64,000 bases of DNA, from the NCBI GenBank assembly GCA_041390365.1, contig JAWKQB010000002.1:372001-436000 (forward strand), in the 5' to 3' direction. This stretch comes from Syntrophotaleaceae bacterium (GTDB lineage: Bacteria > Desulfobacterota > Desulfuromonadia > Desulfuromonadales > Syntrophotaleaceae). The notes below the pieces were generated by a model. It worked only from the letters and a program-made list of their open reading frames with translations. It did no database searches and was not told the origin of the DNA. A program made the position numbers and the translations under genes. Each line of letters opens with the position of its first letter. Positions within the stretch are counted from its first letter, which is position 1. Below, piece by piece: positions 7,134 through 16,592 of the stretch.

Positions 7134-9268
7134 AAATCTGGCCCGGCAACCCCTATCCTCTCGGGGCTACCTATGACGGGTACGGGACCAATTTTTCCCT
7201 GTTTTCGGAAGTGGCCGAGCAGGTGGAGCTGTGCCTTTACGGACGGGAAGGCAAGGAGACCCGGATCGAGCTGACCGAGGTGACCGGCTACTGCTGGCAT
7301 GCCTACCTGCCGGAGGTCAGGCCGGGGCAGCGTTACGGCTACCGGGTGACGGGACCGTGGGATCCCGCTCGCGGACATCGTTGCAATCCGGCCAAACTCC
7401 TTCTGGATCCCTACGCCAAAGCGATCGACGGCCAGGTGAAATGGAACGAGGCCGTGTTCCCCTATCAGTTCGGCAAGGATTTCAACATGCCCGATCTGCG
7501 GGACAGCTCGCCCTATATGCCCCGCTGTCTGGTTCACCAGCCCCATTTCGACTGGGGTGGAGACCGCAGCCTGAGGCGCCCCTGGCACGAAACCGTCATC
7601 TATGAAACCCATGTGAAGGGGTTTACCGCCCTTCAGTCCGATATTCCCGAAAACCTGCGCGGCACCTACACCGGGCTGGCCCACCCGGTGACGATAAAGT
7701 ATTTAAAATCTCTGGGGGTCACCGCCGTGGAGCTGATGCCCGTTCATCAGTTCATCCACGACAAGCGCCTGCATGACATGAACCTTCGCAACTACTGGGG
7801 CTACAACTCCATCGGCTTTTTCGCCCCCCATAACGAATATGCCGCCGACGGGCGCATCGGCGGGCAGGTGGCGGAGTTCAAGCAGATGGTCAAAACCCTG
7901 CACCAGGCCGGGATCGAGGTGATCCTCGACGTGGTTTACAACCACACCGCCGAGGGCAACCATCTGGGCCCGATGCTCTCCTTCCGGGGCATCGACAACG
8001 CCTACTACTATCGTCTGGAAAAGGATCCCGCCTATTATCTGGACTATACGGGCACGGGCAACAGTCTGCACATGCGCCATCCCCATGTCCTGCAGATGAT
8101 CATGGATTCCCTTCGCTACTGGATCGAGGAGATGCATGTCGACGGTTTCCGCTTCGATCTGGCGGCGGCACTCGCCCGCGAGCTGCACGACGTCGACCGG
8201 CTGTCGGCCTTCTTCGACATTATCCAGCAGGACCCGACCATCAGCCAGGTCAAGCTGATCGCCGAACCCTGGGATGTCGGCGAAGGCGGCTACCAGGTCG
8301 GCAATTTTCCTCCCGTCTGGTCGGAATGGAACGGCAAGTACCGCGACTGCGTGCGGGATTTCTGGCGGGGCCGGGACGAGACGCTGGGGGAGCTGGGTTA
8401 CCGGCTCACCGGCAGTTCGGACCTTTACGAAAACACCTCCCGCCTGCCTTTCGCCAGCATCAATTTCATCACCGCCCATGACGGTTTTACCCTGCGGGAT
8501 CTGGTGAGCTACAACCAGAAGCACAATCTGGAGAACGGGGAAGAGAACCGGGACGGAACCGACGACAACCGATCCTGGAACTGCGGCGAGGAAGGACCGA
8601 CGGAGAATCCTGAGATCATCGCCCTGCGCGACCGTCAGGTCCGCAACTTTCTCACCACCCTGTTCCTGTCCCAGGGGGTGCCCATGCTGCTCGGCGGGGA
8701 CGAGATCGGCAGGACCCAGCGCGGCAACAACAATGCCTACTGCCAGGACAATGAAATTGCCTGGTACGACTGGGAGAATACGGACGAGGTGCTGCTCGAA
8801 TTCTGCCGCCGCCTGATCCGTTTTCGTCACGAGCACCCTGTCTTCTGCCGTCGCCGCTGGTTTCAGGGACGGGCCATCTACGGCTCTGAAATCGTGGACA
8901 TCGCCTGGTTTACTCCGAAAGGGAGCCCCATGTCGCAGGAGAGCTGGGTTCACGGCTATGCCAAGTCCCTCGGTGTCTACCTCAACGGCAAGGCGATTCC
9001 CAATCCCAATCCCCTGGGTGAGCCGATTTTCGACGACAGTTTCTATCTGGTCCTGAATGCCCATCATGAACCTCTGACCTTTCACCTGCCTAAGCAGCTG
9101 ATCGGCGACAACTGGATGCCGATTCTCGACACCAGTGTCGGCTGGCTCGACGAAGGCCGGCGGGGGCGGGGCAGGGGTGGTCTTCTGCCCGGTCGGGTCT
9201 TGAAGGAGGGAAGTCTTCTCAAGGTCAAATCCCGGTCGATTATCGTTCTGAAACAGCCCTGGCGATGA
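7130..9268 (+). CDS. glgX: glycogen debranching enzyme GlgX
   Basis: A 712-residue isoamylase-type GH13 enzyme that hydrolyses alpha-1,6 branches of glycogen limit dextrin. The N-terminal CBM48-like domain (about 1-120, YGTNFSLFSEVAEQVELCLYG) is followed by the barrel. Catalytic residues are visible: nucleophile Asp343 in DGFRFDL, acid/base Glu379 in AEPWD, and the transition-state Asp451 in ITAHDGF. The C-terminal beta-domain ends in a short strand. Length and motif order match GlgX. With the six-hairpin glycosidase at 20156 it suggests an alpha-glucan storage cycle. No glycogen synthase is in this window. Confidence 0.95.
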   Translation: MKIWPGNPYPLGATYDGYGTNFSLFSEVAEQVELCLYGREGKETRIELTEVTGYCWHAYLPEVRPGQRYGYRVTGPWDPARGHRCNPAKLLLDPYAKAIDGQVKWNEAVFPYQFGKDFNMPDLRDSSPYMPRCLVHQPHFDWGGDRSLRRPWHETVIYETHVKGFTALQSDIPENLRGTYTGLAHPVTIKYLKSLGVTAVELMPVHQFIHDKRLHDMNLRNYWGYNSIGFFAPHNEYAADGRIGGQVAEFKQMVKTLHQAGIEVILDVVYNHTAEGNHLGPMLSFRGIDNAYYYRLEKDPAYYLDYTGTGNSLHMRHPHVLQMIMDSLRYWIEEMHVDGFRFDLAAALARELHDVDRLSAFFDIIQQDPTISQVKLIAEPWDVGEGGYQVGNFPPVWSEWNGKYRDCVRDFWRGRDETLGELGYRLTGSSDLYENTSRLPFASINFITAHDGFTLRDLVSYNQKHNLENGEENRDGTDDNRSWNCGEEGPTENPEIIALRDRQVRNFLTTLFLSQGVPMLLGGDEIGRTQRGNNNAYCQDNEIAWYDWENTDEVLLEFCRRLIRFRHEHPVFCRRRWFQGRAIYGSEIVDIAWFTPKGSPMSQESWVHGYAKSLGVYLNGKAIPNPNPLGEPIFDDSFYLVLNAHHEPLTFHLPKQLIGDNWMPILDTSVGWLDEGRRGRGRGGLLPGRVLKEGSLLKVKSRSIIVLKQPWR

Positions 9269-9273
9269 TGTTT

Positions 9274-9930
9274 TCAAAAGGCTGTGATCAGGGCGATGAC
9301 GCCCACAATCAGCAGGGCTGCGGCCCAGATCAGATCGAAGTTGATCCAGTTGCGGCGCAGAATGGCGAGGGAAAAACGCCTGTAGACGATCCAGGCCACC
9401 GACCCCATCACCAGCAGCATGGCCAGGGTATGGGCCACAACGGCGAGAAACAGGCCGATTCCTGGTTGCATGTGATGGGCATGAGGGCTGCGGTGGCCGA
9501 ACTCCATGAAGGCGGGTGCGACCATCAGGCCGGCTCCGTGCGCCGTGGCCATGAGAAAGGACCACCAGAAAAGGTCGCGGAGGTTGACCTTCATGCCGAC
9601 CCAGCGGGGATGGCGATAGTAGTTGACCAGTTTGTAGAGGCCGAAGACCAGCAGCAGATCGGCGGTAACGAGTTGCAGCACAGTGGTGGAAACCAGTTGA
9701 ATCCCGGCCAGGATCAGCAGGGCCACCAGACCCACGGACAGCGCGTGCCCGGCAGCGATCGGCAGCAGGGACAGCCAGACGGCGCGCGCGCTTTTTTTCT
9801 GCAGACCCAGGGACAGGGCGAACAGCCACCCCATCCCCGGGTTGATGCCGTGAAAAGCGCCGAACCCGATCACTACCAGCCAGGGCCAGAGGAGATCAGG
9901 AGGGATAGCAGAAGGTGTCGGTGGAAGCAT
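9274..9930 (-). CDS. polytopic membrane protein linked to SBP56
   Basis: The start is placed at ATG 9930, inside the 3' end of the SBP56 gene (35-base overlap), with GAAGG 6 bases upstream. The 218-residue product has about six membrane segments. Striking conserved-looking pieces are GFGAFHGINPGMGWLFAL near the start, TAHGAGLMVAP in the middle and a His-rich loop (HRSPHAHHMQPG). The paired HG motifs in membrane helices suggest metal or proton handling, as in NicO-type or urease-accessory membrane proteins, but the family is not certain. The strong overlap means it is co-translated with SBP56 and probably serves the same sulfur-compound pathway. Confidence 0.65.
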   Translation of the reverse strand: MLPPTPSAIPPDLLWPWLVVIGFGAFHGINPGMGWLFALSLGLQKKSARAVWLSLLPIAAGHALSVGLVALLILAGIQLVSTTVLQLVTADLLLVFGLYKLVNYYRHPRWVGMKVNLRDLFWWSFLMATAHGAGLMVAPAFMEFGHRSPHAHHMQPGIGLFLAVVAHTLAMLLVMGSVAWIVYRRFSLAILRRNWINFDLIWAAALLIVGVIALITAF

Positions 9931-11296
9931 CGCCGCCTTCGAGCCGGATCTGATGGGAACGGGCCTCGCCAAAATGGACGAAGAAATCAGGATCGATCTG
10001 CATGCCGCCGTCCGGCTCGGCATTGACTTTGACCATCCACCCCCGTATCTTCTGCTCCGGATAGAACTGATCGTCCCATGTGCTGTAGAGCGAATTGGTG
10101 AAGTAGATCCGCCGGCCGTCGCGGCTCAGTTCGACCATCTGCGGTCCGCCCGTGACCGGTCCCTGCCAGCGGGGGTGGCCTTTGGGATCGACAATGCCGC
10201 CGATTTCGATCTGACCCGTCAGCCGGGGAGCGAAGGGGTCGGACACGTCATATTGGCGCAGTGCCCCGGTTCCCCAGCAGGAAACGTAGAGGAACCTGTC
10301 ATCGAGGGAAAGGTCGATATCGGTGACCAGGGGAGGGACGGCCTTGAAGGGTTTCAGGGCCGGCGGCAGGTCTTTCTCAGCGGCCGGTACGGCGGGGATG
10401 GTGATCGTCTTTTTGGCGTTCCAGCGGCCGTCATCGGTTTTGTACCAGGTCCAGACAGAGGTGGAAAGATCGGCCGTGCTCACCACCACTCCGGCAAAAC
10501 CGTAGGTTTTGGCCGGGTCATGAGCCGGTCGAAGTTCCAGCACCATCTGGTGCTCGGCGCCCAGGTCGACAGGCTGAAGGTTTTTCCGTTTGCGAAGATC
10601 CCAGAAGTGCAGCCGGTGACCATAGCGGTTCGCCAGCAGATCTTCGGCAACCAGGCCGTTTTCAAATTGACTTGGTTTGCCCCATTCACTGGTGATCATG
10701 ACGTCGTCCGCCAGATGCCACCAGAAATCGTAAGCCAGCTGCTGGTCGCCGCGCTGCAGTTCCCAAGGGCCTATGACATTGAAATTGAAGTGATCCAGCA
10801 GGAAGATGCCGCCGGGACCTTTTCCATCAGGGCCGGAGCCGAGGGCGCTCACATAGATGGCATCGGGGCCGCAGTGGATGGTATGGGGGCGACTGTAGCC
10901 CGATTTGGCCAGAATCTCTTCCGGTTCGATCGTTTTGATGATCAAGGGCCGGGTTGGATCGGGTTTGGTATCGATAATGTAGATTCGCGAGCTGCGCATG
11001 CCCGGCACCACCAGGTAGCGGCGTTCCAGGTGGGGATGGGGCGCGTAGGGACAGAGGGCCGAGCTGCAGGCGTTCCAGCCGAAATGATGGAGCTCGTCCC
11101 GCACATGCGGCAATTCGAGGTTGTGAAGGAGCCGGCTGTAGGTGCTCGATGTCGGGTCCAGGTCGACCACTGCGAGGGCGTCGGGCCTGCCATTGCCATA
11201 GTTGAGAGTGGCCACATAGCCATGGCGCTCCGCTGGAGCCTCCATGGCCATCCGAGGGGAAGGGTAGAACGAAGGATCCGGTCGCCATTGTACCAT
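9896..11296 (-). CDS. SBP56 family protein (methanethiol oxidase / selenium-binding protein)
   Basis: A 466-residue protein that starts at ATG 11296 with GAGGAGGT 7 bases upstream. It carries the SBP56 hallmarks: HHFGWNACSSALCPYAPHPH, RRYLVVPGMRSSRIYIID, the metal-ligand-type His of SRPHTIHCGP, LQRGDQQLAYDFWWHL and a C-terminal FFVHFGEARSHQIRLEGGD. In characterised members (MtoX) it is a copper beta-propeller that oxidises methanethiol to formaldehyde, H2S and H2O2. No Sec signal is visible here, whereas some relatives are periplasmic. It is the first gene of an operon with the membrane protein at 9274-9930. A TATAAT box lies near 11361 on the minus strand without a convincing -35. Confidence 0.88.
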   Translation of the reverse strand: MVQWRPDPSFYPSPRMAMEAPAERHGYVATLNYGNGRPDALAVVDLDPTSSTYSRLLHNLELPHVRDELHHFGWNACSSALCPYAPHPHLERRYLVVPGMRSSRIYIIDTKPDPTRPLIIKTIEPEEILAKSGYSRPHTIHCGPDAIYVSALGSGPDGKGPGGIFLLDHFNFNVIGPWELQRGDQQLAYDFWWHLADDVMITSEWGKPSQFENGLVAEDLLANRYGHRLHFWDLRKRKNLQPVDLGAEHQMVLELRPAHDPAKTYGFAGVVVSTADLSTSVWTWYKTDDGRWNAKKTITIPAVPAAEKDLPPALKPFKAVPPLVTDIDLSLDDRFLYVSCWGTGALRQYDVSDPFAPRLTGQIEIGGIVDPKGHPRWQGPVTGGPQMVELSRDGRRIYFTNSLYSTWDDQFYPEQKIRGWMVKVNAEPDGGMQIDPDFFVHFGEARSHQIRLEGGDASTDTFCYPS

Positions 11297-11545
11297 GTCG
11301 TTTACCTCCTCATCCGGTTTCAATCAGAGTGGGGGACGCGGTGCTTAGCGTATCGATTTAGTTGAATTATAATCGGTTTTGTTTCAACAACATCCTTTCA
11401 TGGCCTCTGATTGCTGAAGATTTTTCCCCGGTTCGACGCGCGGCTGGGGCGGACGGGCAGAACGTCTGGAATTGAACCCGGCCGTGGGCCGATGCGAATC
11501 TGAGAAAATTTGATTTGCAGTTGCAGAAATATTAGAGGAGTTTTC

Positions 11546-12127
11546 ATGTCCTTTCTCGACCCCGGAACCTACAGTCTCGTCCTTTTGCCTCTGCTGGTGT
11601 TTTTGGCCCGTATTATCGACGTCAGCATCGGCACCCTGCGCATCATCTTCGTAGCCCGATCCCTGAAGGGTCTGGCGGCAACCCTCGGCTTTTTCGAATC
11701 CCTGATCTGGATCCTGGCCATCAGCCAGGTGATGCAGAATCTGACCAATTTTCTGACTTACATCGCTTTCGCTCTGGGTTTCGCCGCGGGAAATTACTGT
11801 GGTGTGCTGATCGAGGAGAGAATCGCTCTCGGAAATCTGATCATCCGGATCATTACCCGAAAGGAGGCGACGGAGCTGGTGAGTCGTCTCTGGGAGGCCG
11901 GTTACGGGGTGACCAGCCTCGAGGCCCGGGGGGAGACCGGTCCGGTGCAGCTGATTTTTACCGTCTGCCGCCGGCGTGATCTGAAGGATGCCCTGGGCAT
12001 GATTCGGCAGTTCAATCCCAAGGCGTTCTATACCATTGAGGATGTGCGCTTCGTGCAGGAGAACGTGCCCGCCGGTGTGCGGCACCGCCACTTTTTGCGT
12101 CGTTTGGGGCTGCGAATGCGAAAATAG
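11546..12127 (+). CDS. DUF2179 / UPF0316 membrane protein
   Basis: ATG 11546 has GAGGAG 6 bases upstream and gives 193 residues. Three membrane helices fill residues 5-90 (LLPLLVFLARIIDVSIGTLRIIFVAR is the family signature, followed by FESLIWILAISQVM). The C-terminal half is the small soluble DUF2179 domain (VTSLEARGETGPVQLIFTVCRRRD, IRQFNPKAFYTIEDVR). Relatives in Firmicutes such as YebE and CdaR-neighbour proteins are of unknown function. It stands alone and converges on the SLC12 transporter gene. Confidence 0.88.
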   Translation: MSFLDPGTYSLVLLPLLVFLARIIDVSIGTLRIIFVARSLKGLAATLGFFESLIWILAISQVMQNLTNFLTYIAFALGFAAGNYCGVLIEERIALGNLIIRIITRKEATELVSRLWEAGYGVTSLEARGETGPVQLIFTVCRRRDLKDALGMIRQFNPKAFYTIEDVRFVQENVPAGVRHRHFLRRLGLRMRK

Positions 12128-12159
12128 CGGTTGATTCCGTTTCAGGCGGGCTGCCGAAG

Positions 12160-14403
12160 TCAGTCGGAACCGGCGGTCACCAGTTCGCCGATGAACAGGC
12201 TGCCGTTGTGGACGAAAAAGAAGGAGGGGAGCCCTTCGGCCAGTTCGGCAAGGCGTTTTGCATACACCTTTTCCTGCCCCTCTTCGGGGACGGCCAGACC
12301 GAGAATGACCAGATCGACCCCGATGCTCTCGGAATGAATCATGTCCCGCACGCTGACCCCCTCGCTTTTGAGCTTTACGTCGATCTCCGCATCGATGCGG
12401 ATTTCCGGGATCAGCCGGGCAAGGAACCGTTCGGTCTGCTCCCTGGCCATAGGGTTGGAGGCGATGCTGAGGATGCGGATGCGGGCGTTGCGCCACTCGG
12501 CGTTGCGGGAAATAAGATACGCGAGCAGCAGCATCAGGTCACCGTTGCGCTGCAGGCCGCCCCACCAGATGTGAATCGTGCGGCGCCGGCCTTCGCGGAG
12601 AGGAGCAAGCGGCTCGGCCCGGCCGATGAGAAGGGACTGGTTCAGCCGGCTCAGGGGGCGGATGACCCTCAGGAAATGGGACAGGCGTTCCAGGTCGTCC
12701 GGCCAGCCGAGAATGACGGTGTTGCTCTCGATGCCGGCCATGCCATTGGCCTGGGCCACGTCCATGATGCCCTGCTCGATATTCGCCACCACCCCCACCT
12801 CACCAAAGGCGACGATCCCGGCCTGACGCAGAACGGCGTCGATCTGTCGCTCCCGCTCGCCGATCTGCAGATCGAGATTCAGCAGGTCGCCCACCACAAG
12901 TTCGCAGACCGTCACCACCCCCCGGTTCTGACTGAACCAGGCGCCGTAGCGCACCAGCGGCAGACGCCGGTCCACGTTGCTGACGAACACCAGGATGTGC
13001 GGACGCCAGTTGCGTGCGGTCATCGGGCGCTCGGACAGGCGGATCAGGGCCCAGCGGATGATCGCCTCATAGATGTCCCGCCTCACGTCACCCCAGTCCT
13101 CCCGCCGCTCATGCCTTTTCAGCAGCAGCCAGAGCGCCAGGACCACGGTCATGGCCACCAGGCTGGAGGGGAGGTTGATCAGCACCATGGCGCCGAAGCA
13201 GCCGACGGCCCCGATCAGGCTCAGGCTCCAGGGGACCTGGATGGTCGGCCGCCAGGCGGGATTCCCGCTCAGATTTTCCAGGGCGGCGACCAGGTTGACC
13301 GTGCCGTAGACAGTCAGGAAGAACATGGTGACGACTTCCGCCACGGTGTTGAGATCGCCGAGGAAGACCGCTCCCAGGGCGATGACCAGGGTGATCCGCA
13401 TCCCCACCACCGGTTCTTTCCCGGGGGCTGTGTCGGCCAGCCAGCGGGGGGCGAGCCGGTCCATGGCCAGAGCCTGCAGGGTGCGGGGAGCGCCCAGGAT
13501 CGACCCGACCGCCGAGGAAAAAATAGCGCCCCACAGTCCCGGCAGCACCAGCCAGGGACCGAGCAGTGAAATGCGGGTCCAGACCAGGGGGTCGCTGCGC
13601 AGGCCGGCAGGATCTTCCCCCAGGCACAAAAGCACGGGCACCAGCAGATAGACGGCGAGGCCGGTGAGAGTGGCCAGCACCGTTCCTTTGGGAATGGAGC
13701 GGCGGGGGTCCTCCAGGTCGCCGGAAAGACTGAGGCCGGCCATAATGCCGGTCACGGCGGGGAAAAACACGGCAAACACAATCCAGAAATCGAATTCTCC
13801 GGAGGGTGCCAGGGTCACCAGTCGTTCCGGTTGCCCCTGCAGCAGGGAACCGGTCGCCAGCGCCGCCAGGGACAGGGCGATCAGGATCATGATCGGCACC
13901 TGCATGCGCAGGGCGAAGTTTGCGCCGCGAGAGGCCAGCGCGCCCACCAGCAGGATGACAAGGAAGGCGGCGGCCGGCACCGGGATGCCCGGCCAGACGA
14001 TGCGCAGCGATTCCGCCAGACCGTAGGCGTACAGGGTCACCGAAAGGGTTTGGGACAAAAACAGGGGAATGCCGATCGCCCCGCCGATTTCCAGACCCAG
14101 GCTGCGGGAGACGATGAAGTAGGCTCCCCCCACTCCGACCCGGCTGTTGGTCGCCACCGCTGAAAAGGAGAGGGCGGTCACCAGGGTGACGGCGTTGGCC
14201 AGCAGGACGACGAGCAGTGCCTTCCATAGACCGATGTGGCCGACCACCCAGCCAAAACGGAGGTACATGATGACCCCCAGGATGGTCAGGATCGTGGGGG
14301 TATAGACGCCCAGAAAGGTGCCGAGTTTTCCGGACGGAGCCGGTTGCGGGGTTCGACGGCCCCTGATGATGTCGGACCAGATGCTGGACAGGTGAGGGAT
14401 CAT
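12160..14403 (-). CDS. SLC12-type cation-chloride cotransporter / APC permease
   Basis: A 747-residue protein of the amino acid-polyamine-cation superfamily with about 12 membrane helices (residues 25-430) and a cytoplasmic C-terminal region of about 300 residues. The start GKLGTFLGVYTPTILTILGVIMYLRFGWVVG and TNSRVGVGGAYFIVSRSLGLEIGGAIG are diagnostic for the SLC12 branch. The C-terminal part (HILVFVSNVDRRLPLVRYG, TVILGWPD) resembles the SLC12 C-domain, with a universal-stress-like fold. ATG 14403 is chosen because the hydrophobic stretch before it looks non-native; the RBS is weak and a start at 14484 cannot be excluded. It likely moves K+ or Na+ with chloride, or an amino acid. Confidence 0.85.
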   Translation of the reverse strand: MIPHLSSIWSDIIRGRRTPQPAPSGKLGTFLGVYTPTILTILGVIMYLRFGWVVGHIGLWKALLVVLLANAVTLVTALSFSAVATNSRVGVGGAYFIVSRSLGLEIGGAIGIPLFLSQTLSVTLYAYGLAESLRIVWPGIPVPAAAFLVILLVGALASRGANFALRMQVPIMILIALSLAALATGSLLQGQPERLVTLAPSGEFDFWIVFAVFFPAVTGIMAGLSLSGDLEDPRRSIPKGTVLATLTGLAVYLLVPVLLCLGEDPAGLRSDPLVWTRISLLGPWLVLPGLWGAIFSSAVGSILGAPRTLQALAMDRLAPRWLADTAPGKEPVVGMRITLVIALGAVFLGDLNTVAEVVTMFFLTVYGTVNLVAALENLSGNPAWRPTIQVPWSLSLIGAVGCFGAMVLINLPSSLVAMTVVLALWLLLKRHERREDWGDVRRDIYEAIIRWALIRLSERPMTARNWRPHILVFVSNVDRRLPLVRYGAWFSQNRGVVTVCELVVGDLLNLDLQIGERERQIDAVLRQAGIVAFGEVGVVANIEQGIMDVAQANGMAGIESNTVILGWPDDLERLSHFLRVIRPLSRLNQSLLIGRAEPLAPLREGRRRTIHIWWGGLQRNGDLMLLLAYLISRNAEWRNARIRILSIASNPMAREQTERFLARLIPEIRIDAEIDVKLKSEGVSVRDMIHSESIGVDLVILGLAVPEEGQEKVYAKRLAELAEGLPSFFFVHNGSLFIGELVTAGSD

Positions 14404-14525
14404 GCAAACGCCGGAAACGAAGACTGAAAGAAGGAGAAACGGGTTAGATCGGATAATCCTAGAGGAGCTGCGGGGAAAACACAACCGCTTTGTCTATTGA
14501 GAACGTCCTGGAACAGGGAGTTCTT

Positions 14526-14560
14526 GGGCCGATTTTTCTGGTGAAAATCGACCCCTTTTT
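14526..14560. terminator. hairpin between SLC12 and porin genes
   Basis: GGGCCGATTTT pairs with AAAATCGACCC (one mismatch) and is followed on the plus strand by CTTTTT. The flanking genes are both on the minus strand, where no T-run follows, so it may act as an mRNA 3' end or be a plus-strand terminator without a gene. Confidence 0.45.
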
Positions 14561-14577
14561 GCCATCTCCAAAGTCCG

Positions 14578-16578
14578 CTAGAAACGCATCGTCAATGCTG
14601 CTGCCACCAGGTTGGCGGTATAGTCGTCCGATCCGTCGCCGGCATCGTCATCATAGCTGTAGAACCCGTAGCGCAACCGGACCGCCAGGGCATCCGTGAG
14701 CTGGTGACTGAGATCGGCGATGGCTGCATGGCGCTGGTTATCCGTGCCCAGCGGCAGTCCTTCGTCGAAAAAGTCATCGAAATTCTCGGCCAGGGTGTAG
14801 ATATATCGGGCGTCCAGCCGGGTGCTGGCGTTGACCGCCCACCCGGCATTGGCCGAAACGGAAAGAACATCTCCTTCATAGGTCTCGACCGGACCGGTCC
14901 CGATGGTTTTCAATCGCACATCCTGGTAGCTGACCAGTCCCGTCAGGAAGAAGCTGGCGACGGGGGTGGAGGTCAGGCTGGCGGTATAGATGTGGGCATC
15001 GTAATTGCCCGAATGAATAGACGAGGGCGGATCGGTGTCCTCGTCGGTATCGATGTCCGTCGACACCAACTGATATTGCAGGGTGGTGCGCAGATTGTTC
15101 AGCGGCCGGAAGGACGCCTTGACCATCACTTCATCGGTTTTCAGGTCCTGGTCGGTGATGAAGGCTGAATACCCCTCTTCGATATCGACCTCATGGTCGT
15201 AGTCGTTCGATCGATAGCTCCGCCGGTAGCGTGCGGCCACCGTGGTCCGATCGAAGGGGGAGGTATGGAAGCCGATGCTGTAGCGCTGACGCCGCACCCG
15301 GGTATCGGTCTCCCGGTTCAGGATGAGGAGTCCGTCCTCCACCTCCGTTTCCTGGAGGTCGATGTCCTGCTGAGTCCAGCGCCCCTCCGCATACAGGGTG
15401 GTACGGGGCAGGCCGGTATAGCGGATGCCGACCGTTTCCTCCAGGCCCCATTTGTCCTCGTCGCTGTCGATGACCGCTTCCGGTTCCGCGAAGGCACCGC
15501 CGAAGGCGATTTCCGTGAGGACGGCATCCGTATCCCCCTCCCGGTCCAGGCTTTCTCCCTCCAGTCCGAGATAGATGGTCAGGTCCCGATAGGGGCCCAG
15601 AACGGCATTGGCATTGACGATATGAACATCCTGCTCCAGGTCGATACTCCGCGAAAACCAGTTTTTGTCGAAAGGTTCGGGGCCGAAAGGCACGGTCGCC
15701 ATGTTGAAGGAGGCGTCCCCGTCGAGCGTGGTGAACAGGTATCCCAAAGACAGGTAGGTGGTGTCGTTGAGGTGGGTGTCGGCATGAAAGGTGTTGAAAA
15801 AGGCGTCGTGTTCATAGTCTTCGTCGACCGTCACCGTTTCATCGGCATCGGTATCCAGATTCCGCTCCTGTTCGTGGATCGTGTTGTCCAGCCGGTAGTG
15901 CTCATAGCGGAACTCGTCGCCGAGGCGCACCCCGGCGATTTCGTGGCTGACATTCATCCGGATGATATTCAGCTCTTCGTCGACATTCTTGTAGGACGGG
16001 AAAATTTTTCGCGTCACACCACCCTCGGTGACGCTGCCCCATTGCAGCAGCGATTTCTCGCCGTCCTTGAACCGATGCTCGTAGCCCACTTCGATTTGGG
16101 GAAGATCTGGAATGGTCACGCCGACTTCGATGAAAGCCCGGCCGATATCGAGTTCGAGGTCCCTGTTCAGATCGAAGGAGGAGATGCTGAACGGTTCGAA
16201 GACATGGCCCGTATCATCGAAATACTTGCGATATTCCGAGTATCCGGCGTGAATGTAGCCGTCCTCCGGCCTCTCGATCAGGAGATCGAACAGATACTCC
16301 TGTTCAGGGACAACCGCCCGCCCCTTCACCGTAAGTCGCCTGTTTTTCGGCAGGTCCCGCTGCAGATGGAACTGGTCCACCCCTCCTTTCAACCCCTCCT
16401 GCTCCCCCCAGTCCTCCCGAAACTTGTTGTCGTCCCCATCGACGAAGGCCGCGCCCAGAAAGGGAGTGATTTCGATTTCGCCCGTCGACGTGTCGCCGTT
16501 TTCAGCCAGAAGCTCCCCGGGGGAAAAAGTTAGGGTGGAAACCAGTACCAGCAGCAGGCAGGGCAGTGTGGCTTTCAT
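14578..16578 (-). CDS. outer-membrane beta-barrel of a porin-cytochrome conduit (OmbB/MtrB-like)
   Basis: The ATG at 16578 follows AAGGAGG. The 666-residue product has a signal peptide (MKATLPCLLLVLVSTLTFS, cleaved near LLAEN) and then alternating amphipathic strands with acidic loops throughout, closing with a C-terminal aromatic (LTMRF) typical of barrels inserted by BAM. Its size and position next to an octaheme periplasmic cytochrome match the barrel of Geobacter porin-cytochrome complexes (Omb) or Shewanella MtrB. It would sheath the cytochrome through the outer membrane. Homology at sequence level is weak in this family, so the role rests on architecture and context. No N-terminal CxxC of the MtrB kind is visible. 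Confidence 0.75.
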   Translation of the reverse strand: MKATLPCLLLVLVSTLTFSPGELLAENGDTSTGEIEITPFLGAAFVDGDDNKFREDWGEQEGLKGGVDQFHLQRDLPKNRRLTVKGRAVVPEQEYLFDLLIERPEDGYIHAGYSEYRKYFDDTGHVFEPFSISSFDLNRDLELDIGRAFIEVGVTIPDLPQIEVGYEHRFKDGEKSLLQWGSVTEGGVTRKIFPSYKNVDEELNIIRMNVSHEIAGVRLGDEFRYEHYRLDNTIHEQERNLDTDADETVTVDEDYEHDAFFNTFHADTHLNDTTYLSLGYLFTTLDGDASFNMATVPFGPEPFDKNWFSRSIDLEQDVHIVNANAVLGPYRDLTIYLGLEGESLDREGDTDAVLTEIAFGGAFAEPEAVIDSDEDKWGLEETVGIRYTGLPRTTLYAEGRWTQQDIDLQETEVEDGLLILNRETDTRVRRQRYSIGFHTSPFDRTTVAARYRRSYRSNDYDHEVDIEEGYSAFITDQDLKTDEVMVKASFRPLNNLRTTLQYQLVSTDIDTDEDTDPPSSIHSGNYDAHIYTASLTSTPVASFFLTGLVSYQDVRLKTIGTGPVETYEGDVLSVSANAGWAVNASTRLDARYIYTLAENFDDFFDEGLPLGTDNQRHAAIADLSHQLTDALAVRLRYGFYSYDDDAGDGSDDYTANLVAAALTMRF

Positions 16579-16592
16579 CGCTGTCCTCCTTA

